Source of the DNA: Elymus sibiricus | Taxonomy: Eukaryota; Streptophyta; Magnoliopsida; Poales; Poaceae | NCBI GenBank assembly: GCA_039707655.1 | Contig: CM077672.1 | Coordinates: 454,500,390-454,564,389, forward strand | Length of the DNA stretch: 64,000 nt | Direction: 5' to 3' | In this document: positions 20,310 through 30,477 of the stretch, one piece after another | How positions within the stretch are numbered: position 1 is the first letter of the stretch | Layout of the letters: each line of letters opens with the position of its first letter | The notes under the pieces: generated by a model | Databases searched by the model: none | What the model was told of the DNA's origin: nothing | The model's input: the letters and a program-made list of their open reading frames with translations, nothing else | Made by a program: the position numbers and the translations under genes

Positions 20310-22965
20310 GCTGCTGCGGGAGGGGCGGCGCCGGCTGCCACTGCGATGACTGCGAGGAGTGGAGGCGCTACTGCTACTGGAACCACGACCACGGCCACAC
20401 CAAGCAGTTCCTCCTCTTCGCCTCCGACGAGAAAGATTATCTGGTGAGAACCCCTTCCACTTCTCTCCCTCTCTCTCTGTGTGCTGCTCCCGTCGATCGA
20501 TTCAGAGTTTCCTCTGTATATTTCCTCCTTCCGACGTCAAGGGTTCAATTTGAGGGTTTTCTTGGGGCGCTCAAGAGTTCACTGAAAAAATGTTTAATTT
20601 CATCCTTGACTCAGAATGTTGCTGTAAAATCTCCCCGGGAATGGATAGAACATGACATTTTGCCTTGGGGGGAATATGTTTCACAACATATGTTTATATG
20701 AAGAATACTCTGTAGTCTGTACTGTATGTGAGTCAAACTGTTTATTGGTGAGTACTTTTTGCTAGTGAAAAAATACTTTCCTTCCAATGCTGCCAGTGCT
20801 GAGAAGAGGTAGCCCCTGCCCTTTCCTCCCATTAGTTAGTTCATTCATTCTGTTGCTGCTCCTAGAAAGGGGTTTCCAGGATTATTTTGGGGTGTCCAAA
20901 TTTCATAAAAAAAAAATGTTTAGTTTCATTCTTATCTGAATTGTGTCTGTATTTTCTGCAAATAGTGTGAAACTCAATGCCCACAAACGCTGAAACTTAT
21001 ATCTGACTCTAACCAAAGTGAATCTTTCGACAGTGCCTACCGTGGGAGGTCACAAGCCAGCTGGGAGATATGATCCCCGCCTCTGAGCCTATCAAACTTG
21101 AAGCTCCTGATGGCCGCATGTACAGTGTTGAATTCGTCAAGATCGGCCTGATAACTCTTACGACTGGGTGGCGGTGCTTTGTGGATGCAAATCACATACG
21201 ACAAGGTGACCCCATCCTGTTCGTCTACTGTGGGGGCTCCAGCTTCAAGGTCCACATATGCAGCTCATCCAGTCTCGAGGATTCTCTGCCCTGTTCTCAA
21301 CAGCCTCCCGACATCTTTAGAGCCGTTCCTCCTCGTGATCGCCATGTGCTGAATGGTAAAGTGAATTAGGGCCTTCAAGTCGAGTGCCTTTGGTAATGTA
21401 TTTCTGATCATTATAACAGTGTTCTTTCTTGATGTGCAGAACAAGTGGTGCCTGATCCTGCACATGTTCGGACGTCAACTGACGTTGGCTACACCATGTT
21501 CCACGGGACCTGCCTAACCAAAGCACAAGAAAAGAAAGTGCTAGAGCTCAGCATGAGGTCTGAAATTTCTCTTCATGTAGCAGCTATGAACAAAAGAAAT
21601 GCCAACGAGTACTATGTTGTAAGTTGCATCCTTCCTCAAATAGTTTCCTAGTTTTGTTTGTCACTCCGATCCATAGGCTATTAATTCCTGCTTGTATTTT
21701 TTTTTGTTCTTGCAGTACATACCGTTGAGGCTTTTGGAAAATTTCAAAGATACCATTCAGCTCGAAGCCCATGGCAACAACATGGTATACGATGTTGGCG
21801 CAAGCAAGCAAAGTGACGATCAAATAATCCTCCAATCTGAGTTGAGTGATTTTGTAGCCTCTCACGGCATACAAGACAACGACCTCCTCGTCTTCAGAAG
21901 CAAGGGGAAATCCCGCCTTGAAGTTCTTGTCCTTGACCCGAGCGGTTGTGAGAAAACTTGTTTTGCCATGGGAAACTCTTCAAATGCCCGAGAATTGTGT
22001 GAAGATTCAGTTGAGATTGTTGATCCACCCCCGCATACTGTTAAAGATACTGTTATTTATTTGAGTTCTGATGACGATGAAGTCATGGAAGAAGGCAGTT
22101 CTGATGACGATGAAGTCGTGGAAGAAGGCAGTTCTGATGACAATGAAGTCGTGGAAGAAGGCATGACAACGTCAAGGAGGGAGCAGAGGCCGCTACGAGG
22201 CTGTCGTGCAAAAGCTCAGCAGATGGCTTCGACATCCTCCCCTTGTACTAAGTCAGGTCATAGTATTGTAGTTAGTTACCCTGTGCATTTCTTTTCATTT
22301 ACCATATTTTAGACGATCGACTTGTGATTATCGCTTGCTCACCACAAGAAAGTATGCCATGTTTTTCAGGACACAAAGCTGGCACATCGAATGAAACCGG
22401 TTTAGAAGTTCCTATGTCCAACAAGCTCTACATATTACCCGAAAAGATGAAGCTAACTAGTCAACTAGAGGAGAAAGTAAAGGAGAAAGTCCGGGCGATT
22501 GGATCTGGATTCCCTGTGTTTGTGAAGGTGATGACGGTACATGATGTTTTGAGGCCAACACAGCTGGTCAGTTCAGAACTTCAAATACCACGTGCAATAT
22601 GTATAGTCCATCTCACATCCAAAAGCTCGCAAATTTGGAACCATTTTCTTGCTGAATTAACCATTGGCCTGAGATTCGATCGCCATCTTGACGTGCTCTT
22701 TTCTGAACAGCGTTTCTGCATGGAATTTACTTCGGCGCGTCGTCTCCCGCTCGAACAAACACCTCTCCTACTTGGGCTGGAGGGTAGCGAGATGCAGTGG
22801 CATACAGCGCTGACCTTCAGTACATATAGAAAAGTGAGGCGGATTTCCTCACTCTGGAGGAACTTTGTCTCGGTGTCCGGGATGAAGGCGGGAGACATCT
22901 GCCTCTTCGAACTGGTAGACAGGAGCAGCGAGAGGCTCAGGATGACGGTCCATCTGATCCGCTGA
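20310..22965 (+). CDS. B3-domain (REM-type) DNA-binding protein gene, 5' end unresolved
   Basis: Exons: 20310-20443, 21034-21355, 21440-21618, 21716-22256, 22370-22965, with GT-AG borders and phases that fit. The first exon carries CHCDDCEEWRRYCYWNH, the Cys-rich N-terminal motif of grass REM proteins. Three B3-like regions follow: PWEVTSQLGD..GWRCFVDANHIRQGD; YIPLRLLENF..ELSDFVASHGIQDND; and FVKVMTVHDVLRPTQL..SLWRNFVSVSGMKAGD then ICLFEL near the end. B3 domains bind DNA; REM proteins are nuclear, often reproductive, regulators. An acidic linker has a triplicated 11-aa repeat (22064-22162). The last exon probably contains a further 144-nt intron (22567-22710), which restores a normal third B3 when removed. 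Start codon not found; stop TGA at 22963-22965. Confidence 0.75.
22064..22162 (+). repeat. Three tandem 33-bp units in the B3 gene
   Basis: Units at 22064-22096, 22097-22129 and 22130-22162 encode SSDDDEVMEEG, SSDDDEVVEEG and SSDDNEVVEEG, an acidic, casein-kinase-II-like linker. The third copy has one D-to-N change. Confidence 0.9.
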
Positions 22966-23630
22966 TCGCAAGTTGAAAATGCAGCCCTACCTCTGAAGCA
23001 TCTAGTTAGTGGTGGTCTCTTTGTGGGTGGTATGATGGCTTTTTAACTCAGCTGATGTATGCATTGCTTGAAGATTATTTTGAGCAACCTGATGTTAAGC
23101 AACTCTCTAGTCTCTAGTGTGTAATGTAATCTGGGGAAACACTGAACCCTTGATCCTCCTCTCCTTTAGTACTGCTGCTGATGGTTATTTATTAGTATTT
23201 CTTGTTGAGACAAAAAAATTATTGCTGATTGAGGGTGTCTCCCAATAGGTTTTCACCAATAGTTTGGAACTTTACAAAACAGAGGACTGAGGCAATGGTT
23301 GCCTGGTGTGTCGTCGCCGGCGAGCATCCCTTCTACTACCTCTGTTCTCTACTTTCTGTTAGCCGCAGGCAGGAAAATATAGCGCAAACTCTGAACTCTG
23401 TCCTGTTATCTCTGTTGACTCTGGGTAATTTGATACAAGGTGATGTACTGGATTGGGCAGCTTCAATTCTAAGATGAAATTTTGCTCAACTTAACAATAT
23501 TTTGACATTACGGCAAATTGGTATTCTAACAATTAGTAAAGAAAAACACGATCAATCCATGTCTTTCAGTTTAATATGATTACTAATGTATTACCTTCTG
23601 AATGCTGAAGACTAAAGAAGTAGCTTCCCT
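22966..23630. other. 3' flank of the B3 gene, no gene seen
   Basis: The 3' UTR probably extends into this stretch (AT-rich, TGTAATGTAATC near 23120). No further ORF is recognised. Confidence 0.35.
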
Positions 23631-23631
23631 G

Positions 23632-23965
23632 TCACCACCTGCTTGAGGATTGTCTTGTTGAAGGCGATGGCGATGAGATAGTGGACTGGGACGACACTGA
23701 GGACTTGTCGAGCAAGAGCAATCCTATCGCCCCGAGAGAGCATCGAGCCCCGCAGGTGGAGAGCTTCTTCTCAAGCTTGTGAACCAGCGGCATCAGCGTG
23801 GATGTGGGCACCTTTCGGATGGAAAGTGGAAGGCCAAGGTACCGCACCGAGAAGGTGGTGATCGGGCACGTCATTTCATTGGCAATGACGATGAGGTGTT
23901 CGATATAGCTTGACATTTGCATAATCTTATGGCATCTTGCAGATGTCCATAAGATTAACAAAGGC
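23632..23965 (-). pseudogene. LINE reverse transcriptase fragment
   Basis: The minus strand reads VRYLGLPLSIRKVPTSTLMP then LVHKLEKKLSTCGARCS, the RT thumb motif of plant LINE ORF2 (YLGLPL..). The rest is frameshifted. Only about 330 bp survive. Confidence 0.65.
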
Positions 23966-24099
23966 TAACCCAGCTTCTCCGATGGCCTTTGGGTCGTGGA
24001 GGTGTGGCGGACCTCGGCCCCCTGCTGGCGGGAGAGACCCGCTCTCGTTTTTGTTAAGTTCAACGTCTTGATTGGGGATGTGTGCCGACAGTGATGTCC

Positions 24100-24420
24100 C
24101 TTGGTAGGAACAATGTCTCTCACGTTCGATCCCTGTTCCGATGGTTCGTCTAGCGTTGCCGGAGGGCATGTGGAGGTGTGTCTCCGTCGGATCTCGTGGG
24201 ATTCGGGCAGTGCTGCTCTCCGGTGGATCTGTTTGTATTCATCGTTCGGGTGCTTAGGTTTGATCCTTCCGACCTATGCTTCTTTTCATCAGCGATGGTT
24301 GCTGCTTTTGTGCGCTGGTCATGTGGGTTTTAGCACGACGGCTTTATGATTGTCTACTACAACAAGGTTTGTCCGCGTCTGAACTGAGGGGCAATGATTG
24401 TGTACGACTTTATGCACAGT
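24100..24420 (+). repeat. LINE 5'-leader-like fragment, similar to 10480-10640
   Basis: TCTAGCGTTGCCGGAGGGCA and the following GTGTGTCTCCGTCGGATCTCG match the leader-like block near 10540-10600 with scattered differences. The fragment is noncoding. Confidence 0.5.
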
Positions 24421-24646
24421 ATGAAGAGTCCAGAAAAGCTGGTTTCTTTTTGTTGGCTTGTGGCTGCTGAACGAATACATAATGTTCATGGTTGATGTCG
24501 CACGCAACTTCTTTTTTCATATTGCGTCACATGCAGAGCTGTGGAGGGATACATGATGTTCATGGTCGATGACGCACACATGCAGAGCTGTAGAGGGAGG
24601 ATTGCTGAAAATTGTTTGTACCGGGCTAGCGGCTAGCTGATGATAA

Positions 24647-26427
24647 GAGCAACTCCAACGCGCCGATCCAAACGGACGCGCGCTTTGTCCGCTTTTCGTC
24701 CGTTTGGCTCGGCGAGGCGGACGGCCGCGTTCGCTTTTTGATTTGAGTCGGCTTGTGCGCCCAACGGGACGCAGACCCATATTTTAGCGCGCCGAAAAAA
24801 AATGTGAATAATAAACACGTGGCCGAAATTAACTTAATAAAACATGTAATTAAACATAAATGGCCGGTCAACCGCCGGCCAAAGTCCACTTAAACATTAA
24901 TTAAACAATAAAAAAAAACTCGGTGCCCGCACGCTGCCCTAGACGTCTGCCTTGCCCTTGCCCTTGACGTCCTCGTCGCCGCCGGTGAGGTCGATGAAGA
25001 CGGGAGGTGGCCCAGCCCACCCGAACGCGGCTTGATAGGCCGCCAGGGCAGCCTCCTCCGGCGTCTGCTGCGGCGGCGGCATTGCGGCCAGACGGGCGCG
25101 CTCCTCCTCCTCCTCCTCGAGGCGCAGCGCCTGCTCGTTGCGCATCTGCCACTCGCCGTCTTCCGCCTCCTCGGCGAGCCAATGCGCCTTCCAGCGCTCG
25201 AGGTGGGCCGCCTCCTCGTCCGGCGGTGCGGCGTAGTGGACTGGAGGCGCGCTCACCCACTCGCGGAGCTGGCCGGTCCAGGAGTAGGAGTCCTCGGGCC
25301 AAGTGGGCGGCGGCGGCGACCGCTTACGCGGGGTCTCCTCCGCCTTGGGCTTGGCGAGAGGCGGCGGTGGCGGCGGGATGACGAGGGGAGCGTGGACGCT
25401 GTCGCCCGCCGCCGAAAGGGCAATGGCGTGCTCCAGCCTCGCCTGGTAGTCCGCCTCGTCCTCCTCCGCCTTGCGCCGCTCCTCCTCGAGGCAGGTCTGC
25501 ATGGCCGCCGCCAACGCCACCTGGTATTCCGCCTCCGCCGCCTCATCCTCCGGCTTGACCTCGAGGGGTGGTGGGGGGAAGGGGACCTGGGCGCCGACGC
25601 CGCGGCGGCGTTTCTCCTCGTGCTCGAGGGCGAACCAGAACTCCCACTCGGGGGAGTCCGCCGCGTACGCAGGGTCGGCGCGCGGCTCCGGCGTTAGGAG
25701 CGCCCGGCGCCTGCGTACCTCCTTCGCGTGAGCCCGCTGCGACCGGGGAACCGCCGGCACAGGGATGCGCTGCGGATCTAGGTGCCAGTGGTGCGGCAGC
25801 GTCACGTCGGGGTACTGCAACGGGATGCGGTACCTCCAGTGCCACTCCGCTTGGTGCACCGGGATGTGCAACCGTTGCCGCCCCGGGCGTGGAGGCCGCG
25901 GCGGCGGTGGCGGAGGAGGAGTGCGGGAGGAGCTCGCGCCGAGTGTGAGGCTGCCCTTGCCTCGGCGGTTGAAGAGCCCCATTGCTGCTGGGTGGCTTGC
26001 TAGGGTTTCGGGCTTGGCTAGGGTTTGTGGTCGCCGGCGAGGGAGCAAGCGTGGCCAGATGTGGACGGGGAGATGGAAGTGGATGAGGCCGGCCCCGCCA
26101 CACACTTCCATTAAAAAGGACGGGCACGCGGCCCTTCCACACACTGCCAGGCGGGCCCGAGGTAGGTGCTGGCGTTTAATACGATCGCGTGTGGTGGTTG
26201 GCCGGCCGACATGTGGGGCCGCGGCGGACACCGAGAGGACGCGCGGCGCGTCCGTTTCGTGTCCGCGCCGACGCAAATGCGGCCCAAATTTGGGCCTGAA
26301 ATGCGTCGGCGCGGACGTCTAGCGGACGTGATTTGGGTTTGGGCCGGCGCGTTGGGCCGGCGCTTTTGTCCATTTTGACCCAAACGGACAGGCGCGGACG
26401 ATTTGGGCCGCCGCGTTGGAGTTGCTC
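24647..26427 (-). mobile_element. PIF/Harbinger-like element (1.78 kb) carrying one ORF
   Basis: Terminal inverted repeats GAGCAACTCCAACGCG, perfect for 16 bp and then imperfect, are flanked by the 3-bp duplication TAA (24644-24646, 26428-26430). That duplication is the PIF/Harbinger signature. The only ORF is not a DDE transposase, so the element is non-autonomous or carries an accessory gene. Confidence 0.75.
24939..25982 (-). CDS. Element-borne proline/glutamate-rich protein of unknown function
   Basis: I place the start at the ATG at 25982 (MGLFNRRGKGSLTLGASS..), because the longer frame from 26276 lies in terminal-repeat sequence. This gives 347 residues. Visible are a Pro-rich stretch near residues 18-32, an aromatic segment (WHWRYRIPLQYPDVTLP), repeated acidic helices with AEYQVALAAAMQ and ARLEHAIALSAAG, a WKAHWLAEEAEDGEWQ segment, and a C-terminal FIDLTGGDEDVKGKGK tail. 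From memory, proteins with this W..E..H..RW pattern and an IDLT-acidic tail are abundant in Triticeae and travel with repeats; I know no assigned function. No transposase motif is present. The intact frame despite high GC suggests recent insertion or constraint. Confidence 0.55.
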   Translation of the reverse strand: MGLFNRRGKGSLTLGASSSRTPPPPPPPRPPRPGRQRLHIPVHQAEWHWRYRIPLQYPDVTLPHHWHLDPQRIPVPAVPRSQRAHAKEVRRRRALLTPEPRADPAYAADSPEWEFWFALEHEEKRRRGVGAQVPFPPPPLEVKPEDEAAEAEYQVALAAAMQTCLEEERRKAEEDEADYQARLEHAIALSAAGDSVHAPLVIPPPPPPLAKPKAEETPRKRSPPPPTWPEDSYSWTGQLREWVSAPPVHYAAPPDEEAAHLERWKAHWLAEEAEDGEWQMRNEQALRLEEEEEERARLAAMPPPQQTPEEAALAAYQAAFGWAGPPPVFIDLTGGDEDVKGKGKADV

Positions 26428-26598
26428 TAACAACCGTGAAAGGATGCTTACCGTCGAAAAGATTCAGACTTGGTAATGAACAGAGACCAAGAATTGGGAT
26501 AAATTATTTTGTTTGCGATGGGTGATTTTTTTACTTTTTGCCGGAAGTTTGCGATGGAAGAATTGGCATAATTATAGTCTACATGATATATTAGACCA

Positions 26599-26727
26599 TG
26601 TTCGGAACCTCTCCACTCCGCTCCACTCCGCGGAGCTGTGGAGCTCGGTTTGAGCCGCTCTTTAAAAATGAGCTACAGCCTGCTCCGCTCTGGGAGCGCA
26701 ATCGAGGGAGCGGAGAGGAACCGAACA
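26599..26727. mobile_element. Small MITE with TGTTCGG ends
   Basis: TGTTCGGAACCTCTCCACTC at the left pairs with the inverted GAGCGGAGAGGAACCGAACA at the right. Total 129 bp. The target duplication is not clear. Confidence 0.65.
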
Positions 26728-26730
26728 GGC

Positions 26731-28137
26731 ACTTAGTTGCAAGAAAACAATGTCCCTTTCTTTGTAAGACCCTTCTTTTGTTCTTGTCTATTGTTTGCTT
26801 GAAATTTTTGAATTGATAGACATATGATTCAATATTATTTTAGTTATCTTGAAAATTCAAAGTTTCAGTACGAAAAAAACAAGTACTGATATAGGTAAGG
26901 TTCAGAAGCATGTGTAATTTTTTACCAGAATTTTGGTCTTAGCACACCCAATGCGTGCAATATAATGCAAAAAAAGACGATTTGGTGCCGCGGCCACACA
27001 TATCCTTTTTTTGCAAAATTAGAAAACACTATTTATAGATTTAGAAAATTCTAAAAAATATACATATCTAGTACTCCCTTTGTAACAAAATCTAGGCCAT
27101 TTTTTTGTAGCCAACTACAGCAAAAAACGTCTTATATTTCGTTACAGTGGGAGTTATGAATATTATTTTTCATTAATATATCTCTTATATGGGGGTTACA
27201 CAAAGAATAAATATGTGATCAAAATATGCTTGTTTTTTTGTCATTTTGGTGAGAAATTTGGTCTTTTTGTGTAGACAAATCAATATTTTATTTATATAGG
27301 ATACATAGAAAATATTGATATGTGTATGTGTACACATGATATTTTGTAAAACTCATACATATCTTCTTCGACTATTATTTTCAAATTCTGGGCTCTTTGG
27401 AACCTGGGAGCCAAAGTGACGTTCTCGCATACAACGATGCTATTTTAGCATAATTGCACATTTAATTGATCACTGGAAGAGATGTAGACGAAAAGAAATG
27501 TTTGCATTGCCTTGGTTAAGAGAGAAAAATACATTTTCTCTACTCTACGAGATGTTTTATTTTACGCACGCTTTCTAGTTTAATTTACCTGGTCAACTTT
27601 TATAAGCATGAATACACATTAATTGGTGGAGTTAACATAAATATATTAATTAATTATATTCCTTCATTTTCAAAATATATTGTCCTAAAGCGAACTTTAT
27701 ATAATTTCTTATTTTTTAGTGGGATATATAACATCTTGTTGCGGTGGAAGCTTTCTATACTTACTTTGTTGCGATGGAAACTTTTTTATATACTTTAACC
27801 AAATTTATGGGGAAAATGTCACCGGACAAATTTGAAACCGAGGAACGTAACATATTATTTTGTGTGCTCCATATGGCATAGAATGTGCATGGAAAACCGT
27901 GGTACCACGCAGTTACTTTAAGCTTGGTTCGTCAGCTCTCAGCTATCTCAAGTTGAGTTGACGAGTATTTGAATTTGAATTTCGTAGATTTTATAGTAAA
28001 AAGAAAAATAACTAGTTTTTTTTTTATCCTTGTTTTTTGAGCGATCCTGGTCCGACTCCAAATGGACCTCCCGTCCCCATCCGCCCATCCTGGTCCGGCC
28101 CGTAAACGAACCCGTAGGATTTAAATTAACCCCGTAG
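26731..28137. other. AT-rich gap before the second F-box gene
   Basis: Apart from the MITE at 27074-27153 there is no recognisable feature. Its right end must hold the F-box promoter, but no convincing TATA box was found. Confidence 0.4.
27074..27153. mobile_element. Degenerate Stowaway-like MITE
   Basis: CTCCCTTTGTAACAAAATCT and the inverted ATTTCGTTACAGTGGGAG form about 80 bp. The right TA flank is mutated. Confidence 0.6.
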
Positions 28138-29487
28138 ATGTCTTCCCCACAGACAAACCCAAACCCAAACCCAAACCCAGCGACCACCATGGCATCAGCA
28201 CCGCCGCCGCAGCGACGCCGCGCCTCGCCGCCGGCGCTCCCGGACGAGCTCGTCGAAGAGATCCTCCTCCGCCTCCCGCCCGACGACCCGGCCTGCCTCC
28301 TCCGCGCCTCCCTCGTCTGCAAGGACTGGGGCGGCATCGTCTCCGACCCCGTCTTCCGCCGCCGCCTCCACGAGCTCTACTTCGCACCCCCCGTGCTCGG
28401 CTTCCTCCACGGATCGGAAGACGAGGACATCCCCCACTTCGTCCACACCACCGCGTCGCCCTTCTCCCTCGCCGCCCCGGACTGGCGCTCGTGGCGGGCC
28501 GTCGACTGCCGCCACGGCCGCGCCCTCTTCCTCTCCAAGCGCAATCATACTCGTACTTGGGAGCTGCTCCTGTGGGAGCCAATCACGGGCGCCCAGCAGC
28601 GCATACCGGTGCCCGCGGCGTTCGACGGCAGCTGGCCGGCCGCGGCCGTGTTCTGCGCAGTGGATGGATGCGACCACTGCGACTGCCTTGGGGGTCCTTT
28701 CCGCGTGGTCTTCGTGTTCGCCGTCGACAACGAAGACGTTGATTATGAGGAGTATGTCACGTCGGCCGGCGTGTACTCGTCGGAGACCGGCACGTGGGGC
28801 GAGCTGATCTCGATGCACGGTGAATTCATGATGTTCTTTGGAGAATATTCTAGCCTCCTCGTTGGGAGGTCTCTGCTCTACTTCATGTCTGACGTTGGGT
28901 TGATCCTGGAGTACGACTTAGTGAGGCACGGCCTGACTGTGTTCGACCCACCTGACTGCCAGCCCGACTACAAGTCTGACGGGGTGTCGTCCTTGGACAA
29001 CAGATTTAAACTCATGCTTGCGGAGGATGGTGGACTTGGTGTTAGTGAAGAATCGGGTCAGTGTCTCAAACTGTGGACAAGGGAGGCGGGTGATGGCACT
29101 GATGCACGATGGATAGTGAGATGCATCATCTGCATGGAAAATTTGCTTCCAACTGGTATGGTCTCGAATGCGGATAATGGAGTGATTGTGATGGGATTTG
29201 CTGAGGAAGCAAATGTCATTTTCGTTGACACGATTGCTGGCCTCCTCAAAATGGATCTGCAATTAGGGTTGGTAACGGAGGTGCCAGATGATCGTGGCTT
29301 CTGCAATTTGATTCCAGTTGTCAGCTTCTACACTCCTATGCCCCAACGCAAGAACCGGAATCTGCTGGCGATGAAACCTTGTGAGGAGGCAAGTGGTGAG
29401 GGGGAGAAAACAATAGTTCAGGCACATCGGCTGTTCGACAAGGGGTCCAATGCTATCAATGAGGAGGGACTTTGTCAACACCTTTGA
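28138..29487 (+). CDS. F-box protein gene, copy 2: F-box intact, C-terminal exons lost by frameshift
   Basis: The 449-aa frame starts at the ATG at 28138; a second ATG at residue 18 is possible. Residues ~30-75 form an F-box (ALPDELVEEILLRLPPDD..LLRASLVCKDWGGIVSDP..), which binds SKP1 in SCF ubiquitin ligases. The remainder is a plant F-box-associated region (WRSWRAVDCRHGRALFLSK, GVYSSETGTWGEL, LLYFMSDVGLILEYDL, FCNLIPVVSFYTP). Compared with copy 1, one base is missing near 29470, so the frame ends at 29485-29487 (..EEGLCQHL) and not at the splice donor TCAG^GTGAC at 29515. The usual Ser/Asp/Glu tail exon is therefore not translated in this frame. The protein probably remains a functional substrate adaptor. 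Confidence 0.8.
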   Translation: MSSPQTNPNPNPNPATTMASAPPPQRRRASPPALPDELVEEILLRLPPDDPACLLRASLVCKDWGGIVSDPVFRRRLHELYFAPPVLGFLHGSEDEDIPHFVHTTASPFSLAAPDWRSWRAVDCRHGRALFLSKRNHTRTWELLLWEPITGAQQRIPVPAAFDGSWPAAAVFCAVDGCDHCDCLGGPFRVVFVFAVDNEDVDYEEYVTSAGVYSSETGTWGELISMHGEFMMFFGEYSSLLVGRSLLYFMSDVGLILEYDLVRHGLTVFDPPDCQPDYKSDGVSSLDNRFKLMLAEDGGLGVSEESGQCLKLWTREAGDGTDARWIVRCIICMENLLPTGMVSNADNGVIVMGFAEEANVIFVDTIAGLLKMDLQLGLVTEVPDDRGFCNLIPVVSFYTPMPQRKNRNLLAMKPCEEASGEGEKTIVQAHRLFDKGSNAINEEGLCQHL

Positions 29488-29997
29488 ATGCATCAGCTAC
29501 GACCACAATGTCAGGTGACGGCTCTATTCCCAGTGGCCTTCCCTATTCTGAGCTGCGCTGAAACATTTGTATGGGGATTGTGGAATAAAAATAAAATGTC
29601 CCCTTATTTCAGTACTTTAGTGCTCTTTAAGATTAGTTGTTGGTTTCCATGTGTCCTTGGTTGCTTTAGGACTTTTCTTTGTCTGGGAGATGAGTTTAGA
29701 AAAGGTTTTGGATGTTGTAGGACGAGGTTGCTGCCAAGCGGTGTTTATCTTATGTTTGGCGACGAGCCCAACTGAGTTGAGGGGTTCAGCAAGTCAAATT
29801 AACCTTAGTGTTTTTTGATGGCATTGCTTGAGAATTAGGACCTGGCATCTTATGTCATGATATGTGTATTGTGATGAACATTAAATCAAAGTGCCTTTAT
29901 TGGAGGGATAAGTTGTTGTCCTATTCGAGAAGAGTATACACCTCTGATATTGGCTAGCTACAAACATTTCATCAATGTGCAGTTAATTTGTATGGTA

Positions 29998-30051
29998 CTC
30001 CCTCCGTCCTAAAATGTAAGACGTTTTTTGACACTAGTGGGACGGAGGGAG
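29998..30051. mobile_element. Miniature Stowaway (54 bp)
   Basis: CTCCCTCCGTCCTAAAATGT at the left and GGGACGGAGGGAG at the right, flanked by TA on both sides (29996-29997, 30052-30053). It lies in the first intron of copy 2 and copy 1 has no counterpart, so it arrived after the duplication or was lost from copy 1. Confidence 0.85.
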
Positions 30052-30259
30052 TAGTTTAGAATTGTACTTCATAATCTGCGCAAGCACTAGTCCGTTGTTA
30101 TAAACAGAATAAAACATAGTTAGCGGAGTCATCAAGATGGTTGACGGAATAATTGTAGCTGTGCTGTTCTACCACAGATTGCAGTAGCTTTCATGGCCTT
30201 GTGCTATCTCTAAACTTAACAATTATAGACTGAAAAATTACGCCTTTGTTTTTTCCTAG

Positions 30260-30477
30260 GATTTCGTATTAGTTGCTCTGGGGTGTGCTAGCACGTTCGA
30301 CAAATATGGATGAAGATCAAGAGGTGAATGATTCTTTGGATGATGTTCCCAAGAGTGCACCAAATGAAGAATCAGTGAAGGGCACAACCAGCAAAGACAA
30401 TGCTGAGGACTCAAAGACCTCTGGTAGCAATGTTGAGGATGCCGCTCCATCTTTGGAGAAAGATGATTCTCAAGAAG
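30260..30477 (+). pseudogene. Degenerate exon 2 of F-box copy 2
   Basis: Matches exon 2 of copy 1 (13164-13399): GGTGTGCTAGCACGTTCGAC, then coding for EVNDSLDDVPKSAPNEESV, ending at the same AAG^GTATTG donor. In the expected splice phase it meets TAG after four codons (ISY then stop), so it is unusable in that phase. The remaining exon 3 counterpart starts at 36480. Confidence 0.65.

Noticed and set aside
20096..20443. ATG at 20096 as the start of the B3 protein
   Set aside because: The frame would cross a T-rich micro-insertion and anonymous sequence before the conserved Cys-rich motif, and an acceptor at 20309 fits the exon start better.
25007..26322. Plus-strand ORFs over the Harbinger-like element
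   Set aside because: Antisense to the 347-aa ORF; low-complexity Arg/Gly/Pro composition.
28147..28175. Telomere-like (AACCC)n stretch at the start of F-box copy 2
   Set aside because: Only a few imperfect units coding NPNPNPN; too short for an interstitial telomere.
28121..28818. Minus-strand ORFs over the F-box exon
   Set aside because: Shadow frames of GC-rich coding DNA; the plus strand has the F-box.
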